The notes under the pieces are model-generated. The model did not search any database. It worked only from the letters and a program-made list of their open reading frames with translations, and was not told where the DNA came from. A stretch of DNA of 64,000 nt from Arthrobotrys musiformis (lineage: Eukaryota > Ascomycota > Orbiliomycetes > Orbiliales > Orbiliaceae): positions 558,001 to 622,000 of the forward strand of contig JAVHJL010000011.1 in NCBI GenBank assembly GCA_036971715.1, given 5' to 3'. Position 1 is the first letter of the stretch; the number at the start of each line of letters is the position of its first letter. This document shows, one piece after another, positions 53,613 through 64,000 of this stretch. A program made the position numbers and the translations under genes.

Positions 53613-55244
53613 ATGGAGTCTATCAAAGATCAACTCAGAGTTGGATCCTTCCTTGACAAGTATGTTCCTCAAGCTTCATCAGTTAGTATGGGCTTAGCTA
53701 ACAATATATATAGCCGTTATGAAGTGATCTCTCCACTTAACCATGGCTCCTTTGGTATGGTCTCTCTTGCCCGTGACGTCCAGGAGAACGATTTGGTAGC
53801 TATCAAGTGCCTCGTAAAGCAAGCCAACGAGGGCAACGTTGAGTACGACGGCGATGCCCAAGAGCTTTACTACCATTCGTTGCTCGGGACGCACCCCCAT
53901 ATTGTCAATGTCCGCCACTCCTTTGAGACAAGCTCGCACCTCTTCATCGTCCTCGAGTATTGCTCAATGGGTGACTTGTACGAGGCCATCCGCCTTGACA
54001 AAGGACCCTTGGAGACTGAGCACGTTCGCGACTTCATGTTGCAACTCCTCTCAGCCGTTGAACACATGCACTCCAAGGGTGTCTACCACCGAGACATCAA
54101 GCCAGAAAACATCTTCCTTACTCACGAAGGTGATATCAAGCTCGGTGACTTTGGTTTGGCCACTACGGACAAGCTCTCCGACGACGTCTGCGTCGGAAGC
54201 GACAGATATATGGCACCAGAACAATACGATCCCTCCACCGGCCCTTACGAACCCGCAAAGGCTGACATCTGGGCTATTGGTATTTGCTTGTTGAACGTTC
54301 TCTTCGCTCGCAACCCATTTACCATCCCAACCCGTGAGGATCCATTGTTCCGTGACTTCGCCTATGACCGCGAAACCTTGTTCGATATCTTCCCGACAAT
54401 GTCTGAGCAGACCTACGAGGTCCTCGACCACTGCCTCCAACTCGATCCATCCAAGCGCTCTCTGGAGATGGTTCGCCGTGCGATTATGAATGTTACTGCT
54501 TGGTCTACCGACGACGAGATGTACGATGACTACTGCATCGAAGATCGTGACGCTCAGGTTACCGCCAGCACCCGTGAGCCACTCCGAACTCCATCTCTCA
54601 CGGCTCCTCAACCAGTTGCTGGTGGTGGCTTCCCATGGGCTCAAGCCCTCAACAGCACCCACCAACGACAGCTCTCCACGATTTACGATGAACCGTATGT
54701 TGCTGTCCCATCAGCCGAGAAGCAAATCCACCTCCCAGAGTCCTACGACTCTGGCCTTGGCATGTCCATTCCTTCTTCCTTGCCCAAGAAGTCCAGCCCA
54801 TTCAAGGCTGTCTCTTACTTCTCTAACTCCCGCATCGAAATCATCCCTCCAAAGCCCTTCAAGCTTGCTAGTGTTGACACCAGCGTGAAGGCTCAACCTA
54901 CTCTCTCCCCTGTCACTCCTACCTTTGTTTCCAACGCTACCATCCCAAGTGTTCCTATCAACGTTTCCAAGAAGCCCGTCACCTACTCTAGCAAAGCCGA
55001 CTCCGGTGTCTCTATGAGCTGGAGCGATATCTTTGACGAGGATGAGGAAGAGGAACAACTTGCCATGCAACGTCTCAAGGAAAACAATGCCCGTACCTGG
55101 AGTGCCGACAAGAAGGCCACCACTACCAAGACCTTCATCAAGGACAAGTTCATCGATGATGATGTCTTCGGTATCGAGGTTGAGCAGGAGGTCGACGATG
55201 ATTCCGAGTGGGTCACTGGTGGATGGGATGACTTCCACATATAA
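53613..55244 (+). CDS. Ksp1/Ran1-type serine/threonine protein kinase, 525 aa when spliced
   Basis: Exons are 53613-53659 and 53714-55244. The 54-nt intron has a GTATGT donor, a GCTAAC branch and an ATATATAG acceptor, and it is a multiple of three without a stop. Splicing gives FLDNRYEVISPLNHGSFGMVSLARD, which aligns with the Ksp1/Ran1 start, whereas the unspliced frame inserts 18 residues before the Gly-rich loop. Spliced numbering: Lys47 in AIK, HRDIKPEN with catalytic Asp143, DFG Asp161, VGSDRYMAPE activation segment, and a kinase domain ending near 290. The Ser/Pro-rich tail ends in an acidic patch with Trp-containing WVTGGWDDFHI. Budding yeast Ksp1 works in nutrient signalling (PKA/TORC1, filamentous growth, autophagy); fission yeast Ran1/Pat1 represses meiosis. 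Codons are strongly biased to C-ending forms, which suggests good expression. Membership in the group is firm; the exact orthologue is not. Confidence 0.9.
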   Translation: MESIKDQLRVGSFLDKYVPQASSVSMGLANNIYSRYEVISPLNHGSFGMVSLARDVQENDLVAIKCLVKQANEGNVEYDGDAQELYYHSLLGTHPHIVNVRHSFETSSHLFIVLEYCSMGDLYEAIRLDKGPLETEHVRDFMLQLLSAVEHMHSKGVYHRDIKPENIFLTHEGDIKLGDFGLATTDKLSDDVCVGSDRYMAPEQYDPSTGPYEPAKADIWAIGICLLNVLFARNPFTIPTREDPLFRDFAYDRETLFDIFPTMSEQTYEVLDHCLQLDPSKRSLEMVRRAIMNVTAWSTDDEMYDDYCIEDRDAQVTASTREPLRTPSLTAPQPVAGGGFPWAQALNSTHQRQLSTIYDEPYVAVPSAEKQIHLPESYDSGLGMSIPSSLPKKSSPFKAVSYFSNSRIEIIPPKPFKLASVDTSVKAQPTLSPVTPTFVSNATIPSVPINVSKKPVTYSSKADSGVSMSWSDIFDEDEEEEQLAMQRLKENNARTWSADKKATTTKTFIKDKFIDDDVFGIEVEQEVDDDSEWVTGGWDDFHI

Positions 55245-58200
55245 CTTGCTTCTATAGAAACAACTGTCTAGTGTTTCAGATAGGGGCAATGGAAGTTCCT
55301 TCCCATCCTGAAAACCAAACCGGCTTGGAGATACCCTTGGACACTTTTGGATTTTTATTGACGCTTTCTCCGGACCGACGAAGTGGAACTTCTATCGAGT
55401 TATACATACACCCCTTCTGCTTAATTATGACGATACACACACACACTACTCTTGTTTCTCTATACTCTTCGGCCTACTACTTCAGCGGATACCCTCAGCA
55501 GCGAACGTACAAACTACCATCTACAACTTTTAACTCACCACACTTTTTTCTCTCTACTACTTTTCTCTTTCTTTATCACGGGTCAATTTTTTAGCGATAT
55601 ATATTAACAACAAACACAACCACGCTCCTCTTTTCCTTTTTGTATCATGCTTTCCTCTCTTGGGTGGTTCGGTGTTAACGGATTCTCTTTTTCCCTTTTC
55701 CTTTTCTCTTGGGGGTTATCTTTTTTTGCTTTGCGTTTTGTTAACACTGAAACCCACAAACGCCCCCGATCCAATGGCTGAATACCAGGTCGGCGGGAAA
55801 TATCCTTCGCCTATCTTCATCCTCTGAATAAGGGTTGAAGTTGGAGTCGATTGGGTATATGTACAAAAAAAAAAACTTGAAAAAGCTAACAACTTTTTTG
55901 GATCAAACTTATTTGGTTGATTTGAAGAGGGAAAAACTCACCGATGACTGGCAGATGTACAGAAAAAGAAGAAAAAAACAATCGCGAGTATTTCCTTACC
56001 TCGCACTTCACCGTTATGACATTCACTTGGAAACAAACGAATCTCATTGCGGCCTTCTTTTCTGTACGCTTCCAACGGGAGTCTTTCTTGTTTTCGAATA
56101 ACCAAGGGTTAAGCTCACATTCTTTACTCAAATCTACTATTTCCTTACTCTATTATCCACAGTCCCTTGTTTTCCAATTCCCCACATCTCCTTTATTTTC
56201 TTTTCAAAACAAAACTTATTTCCTACTTTTTCCTACTCTTCGGGCGGAAAAAAATAGATGCTTTTTTTTAGCAGCTTCTTTCTGTTCTTTTTTTTTTCCT
56301 TTGGCCGGCAAACTTCTTTTAAGAACTTTTTATATTTCTTTTTTTTTACATTACACTTCTCTTCTGTATCCTTGGGTTTGAAATGAGTCACTCTTTGGTG
56401 GCTCTTTTTGCGTTCCTCTCCGATTCGGAGGGGAGTTTCAATCCCAGGAAACATCATGTATAAATAAGGAATAACCAGAACCAAACGAAATGTATAAGAG
56501 ACAAGACTTACTCAAGGTCCCCAAGAAGACAGGGATCGAGGCCGCGACTTCATTTCTTGACAATTCTCTGTGCCTCTCTCCTGAATTTGCGGGTGACTCT
56601 TTGGAAATCCTGGAATCTCGACTTTTTTTTCCTATTGACTGATTCTTCTTTTTGGGAACATGGCGTTTTTTTTGTGACCTTTTTGACCCAAGATTGACAC
56701 TGCTGATTGATTGATTTGGTGCATGCGTCTTGTGTGATTTGGCTTGACTTTTTTGACCTGACCTGACTTTGCTGACTGTTTCTGCTGCTCTCTACTCATC
56801 TCTCTGTGTGGGTGATCTGACATACCGCTGCTGACTGTGTGCTTGATGATTCTTTTGAGACCGAACATGAAGAACCTGAGTGATATTGGGTGATGAATGA
56901 GGGGACCAATTGATGAGAGTGAAGACGACCACTTCTGTGAAAACCCTTTTGAACTTCTTTTTGCGTGTGTGCCTTTTCTTTGCTTCGTTTCTCTGCTTGC
57001 GTTTACTGGGAAGGGGGTCTCTTTGCATACTTTAATAGATTGGTTACGGGTGGGAAGGGCTTTTTGTTATACTATGGGATCTCGGGGGGTGATGGCTCCT
57101 TCTTCTGTTGTTTTATACTGGCGTTCTTTCTGGCATCATTTTTTTGGCGGTGTTCGATGAGATTATATGAACGAAAACCCGACAAAAAATGCAACATGGC
57201 ACACGCACGCATACAAAGTCAACCGCCCTTTTTTCACACGGTCGAGATTCTCTCTACTCATTGATTCGCAATGATGGGTCGAACGATATTCGCTGCCGCA
57301 AGAGGCACAACCACGAAAAGAAATTAATACAACTTTTACCATTACGGAACGAAAAGACCTCGAGGAGCGGTGAAACCGACTTCGACGAGGGTTATACTAC
57401 TCTACTCCTATCTTACCTGAAAGTCTACTGCGAGCCCATGCACGCTCAATCATCTCCGCTCAATTCCTCACCGGGAAACCCAAGAAGCACAAAAAACTTA
57501 TCAAAAAAAAAACATACGATAGCGAACAAGAAAGGAAGGAAAACTTCAATTCCGCATCCGACCACTTACGAGGGATAAATCTGTAACCTGAGAAATCAAG
57601 GATTTTCCCTCTCTCTTTCTCCCAACTATGTATCTTCGAGAAATCGGAGTGCAGTTTTGGGGGAGTTCCATCTCTACTCATAACCTATACTCGACTATTT
57701 GCGCCTCTCTCGACTCAGATGAACAATGGCCGGTTCAAGCCGGTACTACTCCTACTCAACTATTCACCGCTCTTCTATCTTTCTATCCTGTGGTGGATCT
57801 TTATGGCCCTTGTTTCTTAATTTATATTCTCTATTCTTCTTCTTCCATCTCCCTCATCCCTTCCTTTTTATTCACCTTACCTTTCTTGTCAATATCCTTA
57901 TCTATCTGTATGTTCAAAACTTTCTGTGCTTTTTTTATTTCTCTTTTCCGGTGGGTATATGATTGGGCTACTTTTTGCTCCAGTGGGGGTCTTTTCCGTT
58001 CCAGATTGTATTGGTCTTTTTTTCCTCTTATCAAAGGCGCGATGTTTTGCATATAGATCCCCATTTCTCTTTCCTTTTCTTCATAGCGGTTTTCTTATGA
58101 GGGTTGAGTTTCAAGCACTTGATATTGAACATATGTACAGATCGGATTCATACCGGGAATGGTGTATTTCTAATTCTATTACTTTTCTCCTTGTGGATGG

Positions 58201-59107
58201 ATTGGTGGGTTACTTTGGTGGGCTTTTATGTGGAAAGCGGGAAGAATTGTGGAGGGAAGTTTATTTTATTTTAAACTTTTTCTTCTTCTTCTTATATTTA
58301 TCTTCTTTTATAAGATTTTTGACTTATCTTTTTATTATTTCTCCGATGCTTTTATTCTCTTATCCCTTCTCCTTTTATATTCTTTTATGAACGTTCTCGT
58401 TAAACACCAGAGAGATTGAAAGAACAGAGCAGAGCAAGCTTAAAGGTCGGGTAATAGATAAAAAGACGGACGAAACAGATTGGCCACGCATTACCCCTTT
58501 TCTTTCTTGGATATATCTTCTACTCTTTTTTTGTTTTAAAAAGCCCTTTCGATTAAGCTTTTGAGAAGTTTAAAAGCGTTTTTTCCCTTGGTATTTTGTT
58601 TAAAAGTGGTTGCGTATATACATATAAAAGTATGTTAGTTAGTGAATGGATCGTATACATATCTACGGTATATACCTGGCTTTGTTTTAAGATGCTTTGG
58701 GCGGTATATATTTGGGGTTCTTTAGGAGTTTTGGTGGGGTTAAGGTTGTAGTTTAGAGGGGATATGGAGGTTGGTTTTGTAATATAGATATGACATTTGA
58801 TTTGTATACGGTAGAACTTCAGCCAGCTCTGGTTTACGAGGCAACGGTAGAAGGCTAGAAGGCTAGAAGGCCCTGGGCCTGGTAATAGGTTAAAATATTT
58901 ATATAATTTTGAGAAATGCTTTTGTTAATTGGATAAAGTGAAGTAAACTTGATTCATTATGTCCAGAAACGCCGTAGAAACTCCCTCCTTTTTTGAAATG
59001 CCTATTCTAGAGCTGTGAAGTATCCTGAAAATGCAAGATGGGAAAAAAACAAAAGAATATATATATATCCCAGTTTGTGCCGGGGATGTATGGGCAGGTG
59101 GACGAAT
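55245..59107. other. gene-free T-rich stretch
   Basis: About 3.9 kb between the kinase and the AT-hook/SANT-like gene (convergent). The plus strand is very T-rich, with runs of T/C. Hydrophobic frames at about 57,630-58,390 (Phe/Leu-rich) follow from this composition and carry no family motif. It probably includes a long 3' untranslated region. Confidence 0.45.
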
Positions 59108-60439
59108 CTAAGAGACTAGATTGTCGACCGCCATCTTCTCCGCATGTCGGGTGTGTAAGCTCTCCTCCTTTCGTGCTGTTGATAAGCCTTTATGTTTCTC
59201 GTCAAGAACCAGATTCTCCAGCCTCTTATTGTCTACCCCTTTCTCTGCTGTAGTACCGTCATCTTCGTTGTCGGTATCGTCGCCCTCCGTTACTTCCCCA
59301 TCGTAATCTTCACTCTCGTCATCCTCGTCATCGTCGGAGTCCCTCATATTCCTCCCTTCAATCAACAACTCCTCAACCATCTCCTCACCAATCTTCTCAA
59401 TTGCTAGCCTCAATCCGGGGGAAATACTCCCATCCTCACCACCGATGCCATTCCCACTGCGATAACCGTCTATATCCAAAAACCGCTTTCGTGGCCTACC
59501 TCTCTTTTTCATGGGCGGAGCGTTGGGATCCATTCTCATTAGTTGTTTTTTGAGGGTGACGCTTAGGCCGAATGGGTCCTTAGTGGGGCGTCCGCGACGT
59601 TTTTTGACAGGGGTGCCGTCTTCGTTCATGTAGCCGGAGGATTTTAGGTAGGATGTTATTCTGGGGTTTGAGAGGTCGAGGTTTATGGGTGGGGAAGTGG
59701 ATCGACGTCTTCGGCGGGGTTTTGGTTTTGTGGCGGGTGCTGTGGTTGTGGTTGTGGTTGTGGTTGTTGGGGGCTGGTGGTGGTCTGGGGGTGATGTTGG
59801 AGAGCTGGGGGATGATATTGAAGAGTTTGGAGGAGATAGTGATGATGATGGTGATGAGTATGTATGGTTATGATGGCGAGTGTCTTCGATTTCTCTTGAG
59901 GCGACGGTGATGGTTTTAGCTTCGTGTTTTTCCTCCTTTTCAACGATCATTTCGATATCACGCTTGTGATCGCTGTCGTCTAATTTTCTCTTCTTACTGC
60001 TCCCCCTCGCCACGGGTTCAATCTTTCTATTACCTAAATCCCGACTGGCGAGCATAACAACCCCGGCCCGATTCGACGGTGTGAAGGTCGGGTGTGTGAT
60101 GTGATGTTTCCCCAATGCGATATCCTGAACTACCACCTGTGCTGATGCGAGAGTGTGGGTTCCTGGCAGCGGGCCTACTTTGTGCCATGGTATTGTAGAC
60201 GCTGTCAATCCCGTGGAGAGGATTATGGACCATAGCAGGTCGTATTTTTCAGGTTCGGTCCAGAGTTCCCGCGAAGGGGTTTGTGGCATTGTTGTAGCCG
60301 TTGGCCTCGATGAGAGTGGGAGTGTATGTGTGGGTGTGGTTTGGGGTTTGGGAGCTATTGCTATCGGTGTGAATCGCGGAGAGGAGAGGGTTGAGATTGA
60401 AGGGAGATGATGTGGGGGGAGGGGATGGTGGATCTCCAT
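59108..60439 (-). CDS. AT-hook protein with a possible SANT-like segment, 443 aa
   Basis: Single open frame from the ATG at 60439; a second ATG at residue 51 (60289), just before the conserved-looking part, could be the true start. Residues about 57-95 (ELWTEPEKYDLLWSIILSTG, then IPWHKVGPLPGTH) have the Trp and helix spacing of a Myb/SANT-like segment found in many fungal nuclear proteins. After a basic SSKKRKL stretch and a Ser/Pro/Thr-rich linker come two AT-hooks: KKRRGRPTKD (about 277-286) and KKRGRPRKR (about 307-315). The end is very acidic (DSDDDEDDESEDYD and more). The set suggests DNA binding in AT-rich minor grooves and a role in chromatin or transcription. The SANT reading is tentative. 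Confidence 0.75.
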   Translation of the reverse strand: MEIHHPLPPHHLPSISTLSSPRFTPIAIAPKPQTTPTHTLPLSSRPTATTMPQTPSRELWTEPEKYDLLWSIILSTGLTASTIPWHKVGPLPGTHTLASAQVVVQDIALGKHHITHPTFTPSNRAGVVMLASRDLGNRKIEPVARGSSKKRKLDDSDHKRDIEMIVEKEEKHEAKTITVASREIEDTRHHNHTYSSPSSSLSPPNSSISSPSSPTSPPDHHQPPTTTTTTTTTAPATKPKPRRRRRSTSPPINLDLSNPRITSYLKSSGYMNEDGTPVKKRRGRPTKDPFGLSVTLKKQLMRMDPNAPPMKKRGRPRKRFLDIDGYRSGNGIGGEDGSISPGLRLAIEKIGEEMVEELLIEGRNMRDSDDDEDDESEDYDGEVTEGDDTDNEDDGTTAEKGVDNKRLENLVLDEKHKGLSTARKEESLHTRHAEKMAVDNLVS

Positions 60440-61184
60440 TGCGTATTACTGGATTGGATGTCGGAGGGAGGATTGTGTTGGGAGTGAGGTTGGATTGCGT
60501 TGACCGCGTGGTTTTTTTGGTGACACAAGACGCCGGGGTTCGAACGCAGCGAGCGAAAATCGTGGCGGGATGGTTGATCGATATAGACAGAACAGACCAC
60601 GCCAGGAGTTCTGGGGGATCTTGATCAATGTCTCTTTTTTTTAGATTCGGTTGTTATAGCTGCGTTCGAAGCTCCATAGCCCAAGGAATAAATAAAATAA
60701 AATAAAATAAGTAAAGCAGGAGGGGGGAAATTATATATATGCAAGACGCTAGTGGTGGCTAGTAGCACTACAGTAGGAAGCCTGTTTGCTCAAAGTGTAA
60801 CATCGAGAGAATCGAACAATGAAAGCTGCTGCTGACCCCAGGAAGAATATCCAGAGAAAGAGCTCCAGGCAAGATAGACGAAAATACGAAGAAGAGAACA
60901 AGAAGAGATAACTAGAACTCGATTTCGAGTTCCAGCAAGATCTTAGTTCAAAGGGGGGGCCATCAGGAGCTTATATCATGTTCCCACTAGTCAATCACAG
61001 CAGTTTTTTTTTTTTTTTTTTTTATCCTTTCCTTCATGCTCTTCGTGGGGTGTGGAAGAAAAAGAGGAAGAAAAGGGAAAAAAATAGAATGAAAAATGGT
61101 AATACTTTTCTGTAATTTTCCGCTTTTTTCCTTTCCCTTTTTTCTTCTTTTCTTTCCTTTTCTTTTTTTTTCCCTTCTCTTTTC

Positions 61185-61231
<47 letters not shown>

Positions 61232-62681
61232 CGTTTTTTCAATTTGGAAATTGAACCAACCATGGGCAATCGCTGCCTGGTACAAACCACCCCGTCTGAC
61301 CAATAAGATCATGAATTCTGGTCTGGAAAAAAAAAAAAAAGAGAAAAATTTAGCACGCCGATATTGTTTGTATTCAGGGAAGCAGCAGCCAAACAAAAAA
61401 AAAAAAGGAAAAAAAAAAAAGGAAAAAAAAAAAAAACATCGTCAGCACAAAAGCCCCCCCCTCCGCTCAGGATTATATATCTTCTTTGTATAACCAGAAC
61501 CAACTACGTATGTATGCATATCTCAGGGGACCTCTGGTTATTAGCGGGTCTTACCGTTTTGTCCATTTTATGTCCTAGAGCGTTATAATAAGGACGCTTT
61601 TCCTTTTTCCTTTTTTTTTTTCGTTGTGGAAGCCGCAGATATCCCACTTTATTGATATCCGGACTGCAGCCGACGTCATGATCACCAATTAAGTCATAAC
61701 GCTCCCCCAAGCCCCCGGGCCCTAAACGCTCCCATCCGGCTATATTAGTTAAGTCACTATTTTAATAATACCGTACTTAGAGTATTTGATATAAGATATA
61801 ATTTCATAACCATTTCTTCTTCTTTCCTCTTGTTTGATTTTACATCTTCCAAGCGATCATGGTACATACGTATGTACAAGCGGAGTATACACACATGCGC
61901 ACTTGATGAGCAACCAACAGAAGGAAGAAGAAGGAAGTGGAAAGGAAAGAAAGAAGCTGCATATATTCTTCAGGGTATCCCCGCATAAGCCCTCCAAAAT
62001 ATAAAATAGTGAGGAAAAAAATAATATAATACATGAAGTGAAATAAGAGGGAGAGGGTGAAAGAGCCTGAAGAACCACTCAGTGAGCAAAGGAATCGTAA
62101 GAGTTTTGCGGAAAAGAAAGAGAGTCAAGGAAAAAAAAGGAAATCAAGGAAATGGCGTAAGTTTGTCAAATAAGGAGAGGTAGGGAAAGTCTAGAAGATA
62201 TAAATATTGCAAAAGGAAAAAGCTATTTGTGTTAGTAGGTTAGTAGGTTAGTAGTAGTAAAACATTAACTGGATATCCAAAAAAATAAGAAAAGAATATC
62301 GCCCCGGGTTTTTGCTCCATATAAAAACGAAAAAGTCCCTGATATTATCGTACAAAAGGAAAAGACGAGACAGATGGTAAAAATGACTCCGAGTTTTTGA
62401 TGAAAGGAAATAGAAAAGGAAAGGTGAAATTCAACGATTGTATATGAGATAAAGAGAGGAAGAAAGGAAATCGTCAAGAAAAGTCCTGAAAGGAGACGTT
62501 CCCGGCGTTTATTGCGTGTGAGTTCGTAGATACTTGTATCCCGTATCAAGCGTCGTCGTTAAAAAAAAAAAAAAGAAGTCGCCAGCATTCATCCATGTGG
62601 AATTAGATATAATCGAGGCAAAAAAAAAAGAAAAGAAGAAAAAAAAAGAAGATGTCATCCTTTCACTCGGGCGCCTACACT
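60440..62681. other. gene-free stretch with homopolymer runs
   Basis: About 2.2 kb between two minus-strand genes. It has a 19-T run (61,005-61,023), a 42-T run, poly-A stretches near 61,327, 61,396 and 61,420, and small GTTAGTAG repeats at about 62,232-62,258. No coding signal is seen; the Lys- or Phe-rich frames are homopolymer products. Confidence 0.5.
61190..61231. repeat. poly(dT) tract, 42 bases
   Basis: An uninterrupted T run in pyrimidine-rich sequence. It could be the A-tail of an old retroposed insert on the minus strand, but no target-site duplication or body is recognisable. Confidence 0.85.
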
Positions 62682-63992
62682 TCATGATCGCCTGTTTATC
62701 AACCCGTCTTGAATCTCGTCAATCATCTCGGCAATGACATTCCTTGGGAACTCTGCAGTATTCGGCGTTGTAGGGGCAACATATGACCTTCGCGACCTCA
62801 TTCCAGATTCACCACCAGCTTCACTGCCATTCGTGCTAGTCGCCTCTGCGACCCAACCCGCACCGCTTAATAGGTTCGGATTCGGGGAAGGGTGAGCTTG
62901 GTTTGTCGTTTTAGCGTGCCGCTGTCGTCGGCTCCGCTGTGCTTCCCGCTCTATACGCATCCGCCTCATGCTTTCAACCGGGCTGATCTCAAATCCAGGT
63001 ATCGGGGGAGTGACTTTGCGTTCTAATGTTGCAGCCCAGCGTGCCTGCCAGGCAGTTGTTGTCTCGTCAGATTCTTCGGTAGGAGCGTTATTCTCCATAC
63101 TGCTTTTGCGGGACGGAGTACCAGAGCCATGTGTGCTTGAGCTATTGTTGCGGCTATGAGTTTCAACTTCGCGGAGGGAGTGCGCTTTCTGTAGTGGGCT
63201 GGCAGCTAGGCGGACGCTATGCTCGCGATCTGGAGATTCGCATAGTGGGATGTTGATACCCATTCCCTTGATTTGTGAAGGTATTGAGATTGGGAACGGT
63301 CTTAAGCTGACTGTCGGGGTCGAAGCAAGCGGTGGAGATGTTGGAGTTGGCGAATGGATAGTTGGGGTTTGGCGTTGAGCTGCTGCTGGAACACCTCCTC
63401 TGTTGCTCCCCATGCTGTTTGTTCGAGGACGTGGTGGAGGCGGTGTGCGAGGTGGTGTAGGCATAGAAGAGCTTCTGTGGCTGCGGGTCGTAGCAGCTAC
63501 TGAGGAGCGACGGGCATGAGGTGGTGCCCCAGGGTCTGGACTTGTTGCTTCCGCGGCTGCAATAGAATAGGCTATCCTGTCCTGCACCGGTAACCCAGAA
63601 GTATCCCATTCGTCGAAACCTGCCATTTTCGAGGCTTCCCGTTCAGCAATTGAGAGCGGAGAAGCCATTGGTGCTGGAGAACCTTGGGCCCTCGACTTTG
63701 GTCGATTGATAAGGCTGAGGAACGGTGAGGTAGTTCCTGGAAGACTTGCCGAAGAGTGGGCGAATGGTGATGGTTCCAAGTTATGTGGATATGAACGAGG
63801 AGGTGAGCGAGGAGGTCGTTCCGGTGGGGTCGGGCTATGTCGAGGGAAACTAGATGCCCTTGCGGACCTAGTGAACGGCCTCGACCAATTCTTCTGCGCA
63901 TGGGCAATGAGGATCGTCTGTCGGGGCACTCGAGGCTCTCCAGGCTTCATTAGCGAGGGGGAAGAACCTGGGCGAGTGTCATTCGTCTCCAT
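62682..63992 (-). CDS. Ser/Pro-rich protein of unknown function, 436 aa, near the window edge
   Basis: I do not recognise it. The frame begins at an ATG 9 bases from the window edge (METNDTRPGSSPSLMKPG); the true start may lie outside the window. Most of the chain is predicted disordered (Ser, Pro, Arg, Thr). Segments that look ordered or conserved are APMASPLSIAEREASKMAG followed by FDEWDTSGLPVQDRIAYSIAAAE (about 107-148), TTAWQARWAATLERKVTPPIPGFEISPVESMRRMRIERE (about 313-350, probably helical), and the C-terminal EFPRNVIAEMIDEIQDGLI. Many Ser-Pro and Thr-Pro sites suggest phosphorylation by proline-directed kinases. A cytoskeletal or signalling role is conceivable but not shown. Confidence 0.7.
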   Translation of the reverse strand: METNDTRPGSSPSLMKPGEPRVPRQTILIAHAQKNWSRPFTRSARASSFPRHSPTPPERPPRSPPRSYPHNLEPSPFAHSSASLPGTTSPFLSLINRPKSRAQGSPAPMASPLSIAEREASKMAGFDEWDTSGLPVQDRIAYSIAAAEATSPDPGAPPHARRSSVAATTRSHRSSSMPTPPRTPPPPRPRTNSMGSNRGGVPAAAQRQTPTIHSPTPTSPPLASTPTVSLRPFPISIPSQIKGMGINIPLCESPDREHSVRLAASPLQKAHSLREVETHSRNNSSSTHGSGTPSRKSSMENNAPTEESDETTTAWQARWAATLERKVTPPIPGFEISPVESMRRMRIEREAQRSRRQRHAKTTNQAHPSPNPNLLSGAGWVAEATSTNGSEAGGESGMRSRRSYVAPTTPNTAEFPRNVIAEMIDEIQDGLINRRS

Positions 63993-64000
63993 GATCTCAA

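Noticed and set aside
57628..58390. Long Phe/Leu-rich frames on the plus strand
   Set aside because: They result from T-rich composition, overlap in several frames and have no motif.

Overview
The window is nuclear DNA of a filamentous ascomycete (Pezizomycotina). The evidence is short GT-AG introns with GTAAGT/GTATGT donors and CTAAC-type branch sites, monocistronic genes on both strands, and typical fungal families: SKP1, eIF6, acireductone synthase, a Ksp1/Ran1-type kinase, a PL1 pectate lyase and a GPI/mucin-like Ser-rich protein. The class is not decidable from sequence alone; Orbiliomycetes is only a guess. I see no rRNA, tRNA, CRISPR array or intact transposon. Exon coordinates below were derived by hand from splice signals and reading phase.

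Left part (1-15 kb): a small CYSTM-like cysteine-rich protein gene (-), a 66-residue secreted six-cysteine peptide (-), a three-exon pectate lyase (-), a large serine-tract secreted protein (+) and a T5orf172 (GIY-YIG-like) protein (-). Three of these five are secreted, which suits a plant- or host-interacting fungus. The gaps between them are long and show no recognisable gene.

Centre (19-38 kb): the most striking locus is an 11-exon gene at 19.1-24.2 kb. It encodes a cysteine-rich zinc-binding segment, a P-loop GTPase-like domain, a RING-like domain and a patatin phospholipase in one 1,410-codon frame. An in-frame TAG interrupts it between the GTPase and the RING/patatin halves. Downstream are convergent SKP1 (-), a 925-residue AT-hook protein that begins Met-Ala-Arg-Thr-Lys like histone H3 (-), and the ribosome-biogenesis factor eIF6 (+).

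Right part (40-64 kb): acireductone synthase (-) is split over 5.8 kb, with one intron of 2.56 kb and another of 1.70 kb, both very large for a fungus. A Ksp1-like kinase (+) lies between multi-kilobase pyrimidine-rich gene-free stretches and contains a 54-nt intron that leaves the frame open if retained. After it come an AT-hook protein with a possible SANT-like segment (-) and a Ser/Pro-rich protein (-) that reaches the right edge.

The genes do not form a metabolic cluster. Housekeeping genes (SKP1, eIF6, acireductone synthase, kinase) sit beside secreted and immunity-like genes.
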